From an uncultured Paracoccaceae bacterium (GTDB taxonomy: Bacteria > Pseudomonadota > Alphaproteobacteria > Rhodobacterales > Rhodobacteraceae): a stretch of 64,000 nucleotides of DNA. The translations under genes were made by a program, and so were the position numbers. Shown piece by piece: positions 16,756 to 25,301 of the stretch. Under the pieces are notes generated by a model. The model saw only the letters and a program-made list of their open reading frames with translations. It did not search any database and was not told where the DNA came from. Every line of letters begins with the position of its first letter. Position 1 is the stretch's first letter. The stretch is taken from assembly GCA_947488605.1 (NCBI GenBank), contig CANKZJ010000004.1, forward strand, positions 62,001-126,000, given 5' to 3'.

Positions 16756-17072
16756 TTAGCGCGAATGAAACCAATGGAGTGCTTCGCCCAGCACTCGCCG
16801 TCCGGGTGATTGTTTTTGTGTTTTTTGCAATAGGCATGTTGCTTATCGTCTTCATTGATGGAGCGCATCAACCGTGGCTTTATGGATCAGGTGTTGTCAT
16901 TGCAATTGTGTTTGGCGTGGCAAGTATTTTGCTGCATGCTTTGCGATGGTTTCACAATGGTTCGTTATATGAAACCCCAGCTAAGCATGGCCAGGTAGCA
17001 CCTGCACAAAACTCTTTGGATTTTGGGCCAGGAGATGGCGGATATGGCGGAGGGGACGGTAGTGGAAGCTAA
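16752..17072 (+). CDS. Small two-span membrane protein with Gly-rich tail
   Basis: A 106-residue protein started by GTG at 16752 and coupled to the coiled-coil gene. Two hydrophobic segments (about residues 14-36, VRVIVFVFFAIGMLLIVFI, and 43-63, LYGSGVVIAIVFGVASILL) are followed by a polar tail ending in a Gly/Asp/Ser-rich stretch, GPGDGGYGGGDGSGS. No family recognised. The 3' end overlaps the next gene. It could be the membrane anchor of the complex encoded by this operon; that is inference from position only. Confidence 0.6.
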   Translation: MISANETNGVLRPALAVRVIVFVFFAIGMLLIVFIDGAHQPWLYGSGVVIAIVFGVASILLHALRWFHNGSLYETPAKHGQVAPAQNSLDFGPGDGGYGGGDGSGS

Positions 17073-18180
17073 TCTCCAAGCCGATCATATGAAGCTGGAA
17101 GATACCCGCGTTACCCGCAGGTATTTTGACAAGTTCGCCAAGATCACGGGCTATCTGACGAAGGTTGCGGCCACGATGGAGACTGAAGGGCGTTTTGATC
17201 GTAAAGAGATCGACGTCATGGCGCGCTACCTCATCGGCCTCAATTGGACGTTCACCGCGCTGGCCCACAAATATCATTTCGCCGGGCGTTTTGCCCATGC
17301 TGGCAATTTGACTTTTGATCGACACGAGAGCGGCTTTCCAATTTACCAAGAGCTTTTGGAGATGGCGAATGATGCGTTGCAAGCGGATCGCCATCTAGAA
17401 GCGCAACCGGGTGTTGGAGATCTAAAGGATCAGATGGTGCGTGTAATCTTGGGTGATCAGGAAATCCCAACCAAGTTGCAATATGCGCTGTCGCAGCGGC
17501 TTTATTACGAAGAGTTGTCGCGCGGTGATCAGTTTTGGGCCCGCAATGACCCGCAAACCGTTTGGCTGGGCAATGACGGGGACCGTCGCAGGTTTCTGGT
17601 GCATTGGGCCGTCTATGACAGTCAGGTGAATTTGCCGACGATCTATTTGATGGATGTCGAGGATACGGGCAAGGTTGGCCTGCCCAAGGACGAACAGCGC
17701 TGGCCGGAAGCACAAGCGCATTTGATGGCGCAATCGCTGGCGCATTTGAAGCTGCTGACGATCGCCAAAGGTTTTGATGAAGACTTTGACGATCTGCATC
17801 CAACCCGTCTGCGCCGTTTTCATATCGGACCGATGTATAGCAATGCCTTTACGCGTCAATCGGGGCCATTGCGCGATGTTTTGAAAGCGGCCAACGCGCC
17901 TTCTGGCGAAGATTGGGCCCTGGTTTGGACAGAAGAAGAGCTTGTGTCTGAGCGTGTTGAAAATGTGAAGTCAGGTTGGTTTGGATCGGTTGAACGGCAG
18001 ATATTTGCGCTTGATCCGTTTGAAGGCGGCGGCGCCGATTCAGGGGCGTCACGTTTGGAGCGGTCTTTGATTATGCCGCAGCGGCCTTATCAAGCATTGG
18101 CCGAGCGTAACCCGGCAGGATTTCGCGATGTGCGGAAATTTGTCGTAAGTGAAAATGGACGGGTCTTGAGTTACCGCTAA
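17044..18180 (+). CDS. Uncharacterised soluble protein of the AAA+ operon
   Basis: About 378 residues, no signal peptide or membrane segment. The N-terminal half is helical (VTRRYFDKFAKITGYLTKVAA, then NWTFTALAHKYHFAGRFAHAG). The C-terminal half is mixed alpha/beta with WLGNDGDRRRFLVHWAVYDSQ, PTIYLMDVEDTG and DWALVWTEEELVSERVE. I recognise no family. The start is uncertain: ATG 17044 has GGAG nine bases upstream, ATG 17035 is too close to it, and ATG 17089 follows the previous stop. It lies between the small membrane protein and the AAA+ ATPase, with 76 bases before the latter. Confidence 0.65.
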   Translation: MAEGTVVEANLQADHMKLEDTRVTRRYFDKFAKITGYLTKVAATMETEGRFDRKEIDVMARYLIGLNWTFTALAHKYHFAGRFAHAGNLTFDRHESGFPIYQELLEMANDALQADRHLEAQPGVGDLKDQMVRVILGDQEIPTKLQYALSQRLYYEELSRGDQFWARNDPQTVWLGNDGDRRRFLVHWAVYDSQVNLPTIYLMDVEDTGKVGLPKDEQRWPEAQAHLMAQSLAHLKLLTIAKGFDEDFDDLHPTRLRRFHIGPMYSNAFTRQSGPLRDVLKAANAPSGEDWALVWTEEELVSERVENVKSGWFGSVERQIFALDPFEGGGADSGASRLERSLIMPQRPYQALAERNPAGFRDVRKFVVSENGRVLSYR

Positions 18181-18186
18181 GCGCAA

Positions 18187-18245
18187 AACAAATTTCACGA
18201 AATTTGTTGGCCTCCGGCGGGAGTATTTTGGGCAAGATGATGATG
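18187..18245. repeat. Inverted repeat plus GC-rich intergenic element
   Basis: AACAAATTT, a four-base loop CACG, then AAATTTGTT form a perfect nine-bp stem at 18187-18208. GGCCTCCGGCGGGAG follows directly, then TATTTTGGGCAAGATGA. I recall similar GGCCTCCGGCGGG...TATTT elements at gene ends in many Rhodobacterales genomes. Here it sits inside a same-strand cluster, so it may act as a partial terminator, a promoter-proximal element or a processing site that sets the ratio of upstream to downstream gene products. Confidence 0.6.
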
Positions 18246-18256
18246 GGAAAACAAAT

Positions 18257-20197
18257 ATGAGCCAATCAAGTGATCAAATGGAATTGCGCGAAGCGGAGAT
18301 CCGCAAGCATTATGCGCCTGCGGCCGAAATGCTGATGCAGCTTGATCATAGCCCAAGATTGGCCAAGGCGCGTCTATCTCTCGAAACGCCCGAAAAATCG
18401 CCCGATGTGGCCGCGACGCGGCGCAGGTTCCGGTCAACAACACCGGGATTGTTGAGCCGGACGTCTGCGCCCGCTGGCGGGGTCCGTTTGTTGGATCGGA
18501 TAGCCGAATCTGATGAAGATGATCCACTGACGTCGCCGTCGCAGGCCGCTGTTGCGCATGCTTTGCGGCGTGCCCTTTCGATTGCTTTGACAGTTGCAGA
18601 TGCGTTTTCGGATCAAACGGCGCTGACGGAATTGAAGCGCATGAACCTCGAAGGGCGACTGCCGCAGGATCAATCCGTCGCGTTCAACGAATATCTGACC
18701 GCAGAATCGCTGGTGGCGCTCTATACCTTTGCCAATGCGGTCTCGTTCCTGCTTGCCACACAAGCGGGCGAGATCAGCGTTGATGTGGAAAACGTGGATG
18801 AGGTGCTGACCGACAATGCCCCGCTTGCCTTGCATGGCGCGCTCTGGGAGTTGGATCAAAAACTGGGTCAGTTTGCTAAGGACGAGGCGACGCTGATCGC
18901 AACGATGCTTGGGTTTTGTGAAAAGCTGATGGAAAAGGTCGCCCTTCGTGCCTCAACGGCGGGGCGTTTGGCGGCATTCAATGCAGCGTCTTGGCGTGTC
19001 GAAGCCGATGATTTTGTCGTGCAGGGTTTCACGCCTGCGCGCAAAGCCAAGGGCTCTACCCTGACGATGACCTTCAAGAAACCCAATGAGGTCGTCGGCA
19101 ACCACATCGCGAAGTATCAATCGATGAAGCTGTCGAAGATGCTGATGGCTTATGATTTTGAGCGTAAGCTGAACCCGTTTGCTGAACTAGGTGGCTTTAT
19201 CTTTACCTTCATGGGTGATGGCGCGCCGGGCACTGGCAAGACCACGTTGATCCAGATGATGGCTGGCATGATGCATGGCTATTGCGAGACGGCTGGATAC
19301 CCGTTCCGGTATCAAAACCTGTCGACTGACAACATTGACAGTTATCAGGGCAAGTCGGGTCAGAATGCGAAGGCATTTATCAATAACGTTCTAGATCCCG
19401 GCGTCATCGGGTTTGGAACAATCGACGATATTGACCAGCTTGCTGGCAAGCGGGGCGACCGCCAGTCGTCGGCAGGGCAATTGGAAATTACAGCAGTTCT
19501 GATGGAGAGTTTTGCAGGGGCGAACACCGTTGTTCGTGGCAATTGCACCTTTGGAATGTTCTCGAACTATCCTGAGAATGTTGATGATGCGCTGCGCCAG
19601 CGTGCTGGCGCGCGCTTTCTTGTGGATGGGCCGCAAACGCGTGAAGATTACATCGATATCCTTTATCTGTTGATGGGGAAGAACCATGACATTCCTGTGG
19701 GTGCGCATGACGTCTTTAGTGCGCAGCAGATCAAACAGGCCGTTGCGGCATCATTTGAAAGCCATTCGCGGCCGCATGAGGAGGGCCTACAAGCCGTCTT
19801 TGAGCGCGTGCAGTCTCAAATCGGTGATCTTGATACGATTGCAAAGCTAGGCACTTATCTGAAGGGTATTCAGGAGGCGGACGAGCGGTTCACAGGTCGC
19901 GCGATCAAGAACATCACCGATGCAGTGAAAGTGCGGGCGATGGACTTCGAGCTGCCGGATGAATGGATGGAAGAGCCAGATCTGTTCCTGTTCAAAGACT
20001 ATGACACCAAGAAGGGTATGATTTCTGAACTGCGTCAGCCGATTACGGTGGAAATGGTGATCCAAGAGATCAACCGTTACGCTGATAGTGAATTCCGTTA
20101 TGCCGATAAGTCCGATGAGGTGGCTATCGAAAATATGGTCCGCGATTTTGGCCGACAGGAAATCGCGAAGAAACGGTTCTTGGGGGCCAAAGGTTGA
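18257..20197 (+). CDS. AAA+ ATPase with large novel N-terminal domain
   Basis: A 646-residue cytosolic ATPase. Residues 1-315 are a mostly helical domain I cannot place. The ATPase core starts near 316: Walker A is G322-APGTGKT with Lys328, and Walker B is VIGFGTIDDID near 383-393. Sensor-1 Asn437 lies in FSNYP, and Arg447/Arg449 in DDALRQRAGARF fit an arginine finger. The lid domain follows to about 560. Walker B ends in DD and not DE, as in some divergent AAA clades. The flanking genes encode membrane and coiled-coil proteins, so it probably remodels a membrane-linked complex. The substrate is unknown. Confidence 0.85.
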   Translation: MSQSSDQMELREAEIRKHYAPAAEMLMQLDHSPRLAKARLSLETPEKSPDVAATRRRFRSTTPGLLSRTSAPAGGVRLLDRIAESDEDDPLTSPSQAAVAHALRRALSIALTVADAFSDQTALTELKRMNLEGRLPQDQSVAFNEYLTAESLVALYTFANAVSFLLATQAGEISVDVENVDEVLTDNAPLALHGALWELDQKLGQFAKDEATLIATMLGFCEKLMEKVALRASTAGRLAAFNAASWRVEADDFVVQGFTPARKAKGSTLTMTFKKPNEVVGNHIAKYQSMKLSKMLMAYDFERKLNPFAELGGFIFTFMGDGAPGTGKTTLIQMMAGMMHGYCETAGYPFRYQNLSTDNIDSYQGKSGQNAKAFINNVLDPGVIGFGTIDDIDQLAGKRGDRQSSAGQLEITAVLMESFAGANTVVRGNCTFGMFSNYPENVDDALRQRAGARFLVDGPQTREDYIDILYLLMGKNHDIPVGAHDVFSAQQIKQAVAASFESHSRPHEEGLQAVFERVQSQIGDLDTIAKLGTYLKGIQEADERFTGRAIKNITDAVKVRAMDFELPDEWMEEPDLFLFKDYDTKKGMISELRQPITVEMVIQEINRYADSEFRYADKSDEVAIENMVRDFGRQEIAKKRFLGAKG

Positions 20198-20223
20198 GCA
20201 TGTCGCAGAGAACTGGATCTTGA

Positions 20224-20568
20224 ATGACGGAGCTATTCACAAACGCACTGTTGCTGCCAGCTGTGATCTTGGCCGCGCTTGCTTTTGTGGTGCCGCGCTT
20301 ACTGGCGCGGAAGCTGCCCGAAGGGGTCAAGCCGCTCTTCTTGAATGCGTTTCTCTCTACTTGTTTGCTTTTCTTGATCGCGAGTTTTCTTTTTGTTGGG
20401 CTTTATCTTTTGCAAGGGCTCGACGTTGCGCAACTGATGGACGCGGGGCTGGCGAACAACGTGGCGCTTTTTGGCAGACTAGGGCTGACGTCAGCGATAA
20501 TTTGGGCGCCTATCATGCTGCTTTCGATCGCGGGCTTGCCGCGCAACTGGGTCAACGAAACATGGTAA
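20224..20568 (+). CDS. Three-span membrane protein of the AAA+ operon
   Basis: A 114-residue protein with three predicted membrane helices: about residues 7-27 (ALLLPAVILAALAFVVPRLL), 38-64 (LNAFLSTCLLFLIASFLFVG) and 82-104 (LFGRLGLTSAIIWAPIMLLS). It has a conserved-looking RKLPEGVKPLF loop and a C-terminal GLPRNWVNETW. No family recognised. It lies 26 bases after the ATPase gene and nine bases before the 450-residue protein, so it is in the same transcription unit. Confidence 0.7.
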   Translation: MTELFTNALLLPAVILAALAFVVPRLLARKLPEGVKPLFLNAFLSTCLLFLIASFLFVGLYLLQGLDVAQLMDAGLANNVALFGRLGLTSAIIWAPIMLLSIAGLPRNWVNETW

Positions 20569-20577
20569 GGCTTTGAC

Positions 20578-21930
20578 ATGCACCGTTTGATTGAAAAGGG
20601 CCTGATGTTTGGCAACCTTGTTCGCATCGATAGTCCGGTGTTGGTCGAAAGGTATAATCGTGCGCTAAATCACCTTATTGGCAAAAATACAGAACAAAAA
20701 GTGTTCCATATTGATATATCGGGATATTCTCCAGAGATAGGAGATGAGTTTGGGGATGATCTTTATCTGAACCATAGAGGGGTAAATCGCCAGTTCATCT
20801 TGTTGACGACAGAACAAGCTGCGGCACCACTGCTTAACGCCAAGTTCTCGACGTCGCGTAGTATTCTCAAGCAATTTATTGAAGAGAACCGCACGGAGCT
20901 GTTTGCGTTGACGGCACGCGACGCGGTTGCCGGAGAATTGGTGAATTCAGTCTACAGCGCTGACACGCCTGCCGCACTGTTCAATATCCGCCAGATTGCC
21001 GTGGAAGCAGACACCACAAGCGGGACGGTCGCGGCTGCCGCGAAACTGGGTGAGATGATCGACCGTTTCAAGACGCAACCGGACGGGTGGTATGATGATG
21101 TCCTGATCGCCGATATGATCGGGATGGCCAAGCAGACGGGTGATGTTGTCCGCAATCCTGTGAACCTAAAACAGATGAAGTTCGCGCAGGATAACTTTTG
21201 GACGGATCATTTTGGCGGGATATATCTTTTTCGCGGTGTCCCGCATCCTGCTGCAATCTTTGTGAAACCTGTCGATGAAAATGGCGATCTGCCGATCGAC
21301 TTCACGTTTGATTTGTCGGATAGATCGGCCATCGCGCGGTTCTTAAGCCTGAATGAGTTAGTCGAGCCGATCGTGGAGGCGCGCGGGGTCGATGCCGCCG
21401 CGATCTTGCATCAGAAGATGGATTTCATCGTCATGTCGGTTGCGGCAAAGATGAACGAAGACTTAAGCGGTGCAACGCGGCGCGATTTGCGACGTTTGGG
21501 GCGGCAGTATGCGCATCTACTCCCCGACGAATGGCAAGGTCTCGCAGCACTTGCGCGTTGGGCAGAAGAAGACGGTCCTTGGCCGAAAATTACATCTGAA
21601 CACCCTGCCTATTTCTATACCCTGCGTGCGAAGGCGCACGCTGACGCAGATTTGGTGAACATGCTATTGTCAGAGCTTTCACCTTTGGACATCCGCCAAT
21701 TATTTATCTGCCACAAAGAGGCCTTTTACCGCGCCTACGCGGGCTGGCCCGACGAAAAGCGCGGCTATGTCGTTGATTTTCTTGACCGTGAATACCAAGT
21801 CGATAAGGCAGGTACACGCAAAGCGTTGTTCGGACATGAAGCGCCAATGCTAGAGTTGCCCAAGGTCGCACAACCTGATTTGATTACGCGTGTTGGCCCG
21901 TGGGGCGCCATTTCCCGAAGGAGGGGTTGA
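20578..21930 (+). CDS. Uncharacterised 450-residue protein (possible DUF6638)
   Basis: Soluble protein with no catalytic motif I can name. Notable blocks are FHIDISGYSPEIGDEFGDDL near residue 42, NRQFILLTTEQAAAPLLNAKF near 75, RDAVAGELVNSVYSADTP near 118, FWTDHFGGIYLFRGVPHPAAI near 207, and LSPLDIRQLFICHKEAFYRAY near 365. I have a recollection of a Rhodobacterales family called DUF6638 with this start; I could not check it. It is coupled to the next gene by TGATG. Whether it is a substrate or an adaptor of the AAA+ ATPase is open. Confidence 0.7.
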   Translation: MHRLIEKGLMFGNLVRIDSPVLVERYNRALNHLIGKNTEQKVFHIDISGYSPEIGDEFGDDLYLNHRGVNRQFILLTTEQAAAPLLNAKFSTSRSILKQFIEENRTELFALTARDAVAGELVNSVYSADTPAALFNIRQIAVEADTTSGTVAAAAKLGEMIDRFKTQPDGWYDDVLIADMIGMAKQTGDVVRNPVNLKQMKFAQDNFWTDHFGGIYLFRGVPHPAAIFVKPVDENGDLPIDFTFDLSDRSAIARFLSLNELVEPIVEARGVDAAAILHQKMDFIVMSVAAKMNEDLSGATRRDLRRLGRQYAHLLPDEWQGLAALARWAEEDGPWPKITSEHPAYFYTLRAKAHADADLVNMLLSELSPLDIRQLFICHKEAFYRAYAGWPDEKRGYVVDFLDREYQVDKAGTRKALFGHEAPMLELPKVAQPDLITRVGPWGAISRRRG

Positions 21931-22205
21931 TGGGTTTTATCAAGCTGGTGATCTTTGGCTTTGTCGGGCTGACGGTCATTTACTTTTCGGTGTCGCTATA
22001 TTCGCGCTCGGTGCGCAAGGAACGTTTGGAAAATACCTTTGATGAGGAAAATCCAGACGGTGGAGAGCCCGGAGCACGCGAGGCGTTTGTCGCTGATGGG
22101 ATCGCGGCCTATGATAGCTCGATCAGGCCCAAACTCATTGGACTTGTGTATGTGGTGCCAACCATCGTGATCGGCACGATCATCTATGTCATCAACGCGA
22201 ACTGA
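21930..22205 (+). CDS. Small membrane protein with two terminal helices
   Basis: A 91-residue protein with one membrane helix at each end (GFIKLVIFGFVGLTVIYFSV near residue 2 and LIGLVYVVPTIVIGTIIYVI near 69). Between them lies a charged loop (RKERLENTFDEENPDGGEPG) ending in AREAFVADGIAAYDSSI. GGAGGGG precedes ATG 21930, which overlaps the previous stop as TGATG. No family recognised. The hairpin topology leaves the charged loop as the likely interaction surface. Confidence 0.7.
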   Translation: MGFIKLVIFGFVGLTVIYFSVSLYSRSVRKERLENTFDEENPDGGEPGAREAFVADGIAAYDSSIRPKLIGLVYVVPTIVIGTIIYVINAN

Positions 22206-22216
22206 GGAACAGAAAC

Positions 22217-22906
22217 ATGCAACGTTTAAAGACTATAGTTCGCGTATTGGCTTTGCTGATTGCAGGTTCGTTTTTCCACTATGTTTTGCCGCAACATGAC
22301 ATCGTGAAGGTCACCTCGACAGAGATCATCCGAACAGATTTCAGTAACTTGAACCGCATATTTTATGCGCAAGCAGATTCTGGTGCCGCAGAACAACCCA
22401 CCCGTGATCTGCGCTTGATCAATACCGACAAGCAGCGCACGTTTCTGTTGGGCTTTGTGCAGCGCGATAGCACAGGGGTCATGGTCTATCGCAATGAAGA
22501 CACTGGCTGGATCTGGCCGCCATACTTCAAATTCGACAGCGCCGATTTACAGGCGGAGGCGGCCAGCCTCGCAAGGGGCGATGAGTGGGCTGTTATCACG
22601 CACTATGGATGGCGTGTGCGCTGGGCCAGCATTTACCCAAATGCCGTTGGAGTGCGTACAGTTTCGGGTCCTGATGTAACCATCATTCCGTGGTTCAATA
22701 TCTTCTTTTTCGTATTCCTGATGGCTGCGATCTTGTTCATCCGCGCCATGTGGCGCCAATTCCGAGAGCGTTCGGTTGACCCGCTATTGGATGTGGCCGG
22801 AGAGCAGTTTGATGAAGTTCAGGCCGGTGTCGCGGAACGCAAAGGGCGAATTTCGCGTTGGTTGGACACTTGGCGTTCCAACAAAAAGAACGGCCCCGTC
22901 GAATAG
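22217..22906 (+). CDS. DUF1523 family membrane protein
   Basis: A 229-residue protein with an N-terminal helix (LALLIAGSFFHYVLPQHDIV), a periplasmic domain and a second helix near 160-182 (IIPWFNIFFFVFLMAAILFI), then a cytosolic tail. The blocks HYVLPQHDIVKVTSTE, VYRNEDTGWIWPPYFKFDSADLQAEA (read as two parts: VYRNEDTGWIW and PPYFKFDSADL) and HYGWRVRWASIYPNAVGV are characteristic of DUF1523. The family's role is unknown to me. It is the last gene of the eight-gene AAA+ cluster, followed by a GC-rich hairpin. Confidence 0.82.
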   Translation: MQRLKTIVRVLALLIAGSFFHYVLPQHDIVKVTSTEIIRTDFSNLNRIFYAQADSGAAEQPTRDLRLINTDKQRTFLLGFVQRDSTGVMVYRNEDTGWIWPPYFKFDSADLQAEAASLARGDEWAVITHYGWRVRWASIYPNAVGVRTVSGPDVTIIPWFNIFFFVFLMAAILFIRAMWRQFRERSVDPLLDVAGEQFDEVQAGVAERKGRISRWLDTWRSNKKNGPVE

Positions 22907-22913
22907 CGGTGCA

Positions 22914-22960
22914 GGGGGCGCTGCCCCCCGCCGCCCAAGGGCGACCCCGCGAGGTATTTT
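22914..22960. terminator. GC-rich hairpin element after the AAA+ operon
   Basis: GGGGGC, GCT, GCCCCC forms a tight stem at 22914-22928, followed by a GC-rich spacer and CGAGGTATTTTTGAACAG. The element lies between the DUF1523 gene (plus) and the aldehyde dehydrogenase gene (minus), which converge here. It resembles repetitive gene-end elements of Rhodobacterales. The T-run lies about 25 bases after the stem, so rho-independent termination is plausible but not textbook. Confidence 0.55.
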
Positions 22961-22979
22961 TGAACAGAAGAAGCCGGGG

Positions 22980-25298
22980 CTATTCGCCGTACGGGATCCA
23001 GATATTCTTGATCTCGGTACTGGCGGCCAGATAATCGCGTGCTGATAGGGAGACTGCCTTACCGTTATTGACCCACGTCCGCTTAAGGTTACCGGCGCTT
23101 GCGTTTTCAATTCCTGCGCTGAGGTCACTGCTTGAGAAGGACCAGACGGCATCGATATCAAGATGACTTGCCAAGGTGGGCGCAAGGTCCGCGTGCGTGC
23201 CGGTGATTATGTTCACCACGCCACCTGGTACATCGGATGTTTCCAAGACTTGATAAAAGTCAGTTGCTGCGAGCGGGAAAGGTTCGCTCGCGGCAAGGAT
23301 AACCCGGTTACCCATTGCAATGGCAGGTGCCATTGCATTGATCAATCCAGCAAGTGGGGCAGCGTCATCGCATAAGATGCCGATGTTTCCTACGGGTTCT
23401 TTCATGGCAAGCGCCACGCCACGGATTGGTACGCCATGTGCCTGCCCGTCGTACTTGTCGGCCCATGCCGCATAGGTAAACAGCGTGCGGATACTGGTTT
23501 CTACCTCATCAGCACCGCTGCGCCCGCCAGTCATTTGGTTGATCCGGGTGGCGAACTCAGCGCCGCGCGCTGATAGGTTCTCCGCGATATAGTACAAGAT
23601 TTGCGCGCGTAGGTGGCCGGTTGTTTTGGACCATCCTTTTGCCGTGTTGCAGGCTTCAACCGCGTTGCGAATGTCTTTTCGGTTCGCGATGGATACATGG
23701 CCTAGCAGTTTGCCGCGCGGACTGTAGACGGGGTTGGAATAGCCACCGTCTGGGCGGGCCTGTTTGCCGCCGATGTAGAGTTTCGCCGTACGGTCCAGTG
23801 GGTCAGCAGGATGACCATCTTCGGTCGTGAAAGCGTCGATCTTCACGAGTGGCTTAGCCGTGCCTTTGGCTTTGGTATAGCCAGCAAGACCTTCCCAGCC
23901 ACCTTCGCGCCCGAAGCCACTTTCGCGGACGCCGCCAAAGCCTGCCGCCGCGTCCATCATGTTCGTCCCGTTGATCCAGACGATGCCCGCTGCCAGTTTT
24001 GGTGCAATATCCAAAGACAGGTTGATATTCTCTGACCAGACAGAAGCAGCAAGACCGTAGCGCGTATTGTTTGCAATCTGCACAGCTTCCGCAGGTGTGC
24101 GGAAGGTCGTGGCCGCAAGCACCGGGCCGAATATCTCTTCCTGCATCAAGGTAGATGCGGGCGATAGGCCGGTGATCAAAGTTGGTGGATAAAAGCAGCC
24201 GTCGGGTGCGGTCGTCTGGTAGGTTTCACCTTCCGTATTCTCGGCCACCATCTTGGTGATTTGCGCAAGCTGGACCGGATCCACAATCGCACCGACATCG
24301 ATACATTTGTCGAGCGGGTCGCCTATGCGCAAGCCATCCATGCGGGCTTTGAGTTTGGCATAAAACCGATCTGCGATGCCTTCTTGCACCAACAAGCGCG
24401 ACCCGGCACAGCAGACTTGGCCCTGGTTGAACCAGATGGCATCGACGAGGCCTTCAACGGCGGAATCAATATCGGCGTCTTCGAAGACGATGTAAGGGGA
24501 TTTGCCCCCCAGTTCGAGAGAGAGCGCTTTGCCACTGCCTGCTGTCGCTTTGCGGATTTTGCGGCCGACTTCCGTGGAGCCAGTGAACGCGACCTTGTCG
24601 ACGTCAGCATCGACGAGTGCTGCCCCGGTTTCGCCGTCGCCCGTGACGATATTGACAACGCCCGGCGGTACGCCTGCTTCGGTGCAGATTTCCGCGAAAA
24701 TCATCGCGGTGAGTGACGTGTATTCGGCTGGTTTGAGAACGACCGTGTTGCCCATCGCCAAAGCGGGCGCAATTTTCCATGCCAGCATCAGCAGCGGGAA
24801 ATTCCATGGGATGACTTGGCCGCAGACACCCAATGCTTCGCGGTCGGGGAGTTCTGCTTTCATCAGTTGGGCATAGCCCGCGTGATGATAAAAATGCCGG
24901 ATCGCCAAAGGCACATCAATATCGCGGCTTTCGCGAATAGGTTTGCCGTTGTCGAGCGTTTCCATCACGGCCAATAGGCGTGCGTGTTTTTGCATCAACC
25001 GCGCGATAGCATAGAGAACGCGGGCGCGTTTATGGCCTGATTTGGCCCATGCTGGCTGGGCTTTGCGTGCAGCAGCGACGGCGCTCGCAACTTCTTCTGC
25101 GGTGCCTTTCGTGATGCCAGCCAGCTTTTCGCCTGTCGCAGGATTATTGGACGGAAAGTCGTCGCGCAGCGGACCCCATTTACCATTGATATAGTGCCCT
25201 GCAATGCCACCGCGATCAGCAAGCCACTTGTGCGCTTCGGCGCTGCTTTCGGGGGCGGGGCCGTAGTCCATTGTGTCGAAGATTTCTTTGATGGTCAT
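22980..25298 (-). CDS. Tandem-module aldehyde dehydrogenase
   Basis: A 772-residue protein with a complete aldehyde dehydrogenase module (about residues 30-490) fused to a second, shorter ALDH-like module (about 510-770). The first module has the proton-acceptor Glu in LELGGKSPYIVF, the nucleophile Cys in FNQGQVCCAGSRLLV and the cofactor block FTGSTEVGRKI. In the second, ILAASEPFPLAA and GGVVNIITGTHADLAPTLA echo the fold, but no clear catalytic Cys or Glu motif is seen, so it is probably structural. It lies three bases after deoC, which suggests oxidation of acetaldehyde or a related aldehyde released by DeoC; the substrate is inference. Confidence 0.88.
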   Translation of the reverse strand: MTIKEIFDTMDYGPAPESSAEAHKWLADRGGIAGHYINGKWGPLRDDFPSNNPATGEKLAGITKGTAEEVASAVAAARKAQPAWAKSGHKRARVLYAIARLMQKHARLLAVMETLDNGKPIRESRDIDVPLAIRHFYHHAGYAQLMKAELPDREALGVCGQVIPWNFPLLMLAWKIAPALAMGNTVVLKPAEYTSLTAMIFAEICTEAGVPPGVVNIVTGDGETGAALVDADVDKVAFTGSTEVGRKIRKATAGSGKALSLELGGKSPYIVFEDADIDSAVEGLVDAIWFNQGQVCCAGSRLLVQEGIADRFYAKLKARMDGLRIGDPLDKCIDVGAIVDPVQLAQITKMVAENTEGETYQTTAPDGCFYPPTLITGLSPASTLMQEEIFGPVLAATTFRTPAEAVQIANNTRYGLAASVWSENINLSLDIAPKLAAGIVWINGTNMMDAAAGFGGVRESGFGREGGWEGLAGYTKAKGTAKPLVKIDAFTTEDGHPADPLDRTAKLYIGGKQARPDGGYSNPVYSPRGKLLGHVSIANRKDIRNAVEACNTAKGWSKTTGHLRAQILYYIAENLSARGAEFATRINQMTGGRSGADEVETSIRTLFTYAAWADKYDGQAHGVPIRGVALAMKEPVGNIGILCDDAAPLAGLINAMAPAIAMGNRVILAASEPFPLAATDFYQVLETSDVPGGVVNIITGTHADLAPTLASHLDIDAVWSFSSSDLSAGIENASAGNLKRTWVNNGKAVSLSARDYLAASTEIKNIWIPYGE

Positions 25299-25301
25299 GG
25301 G

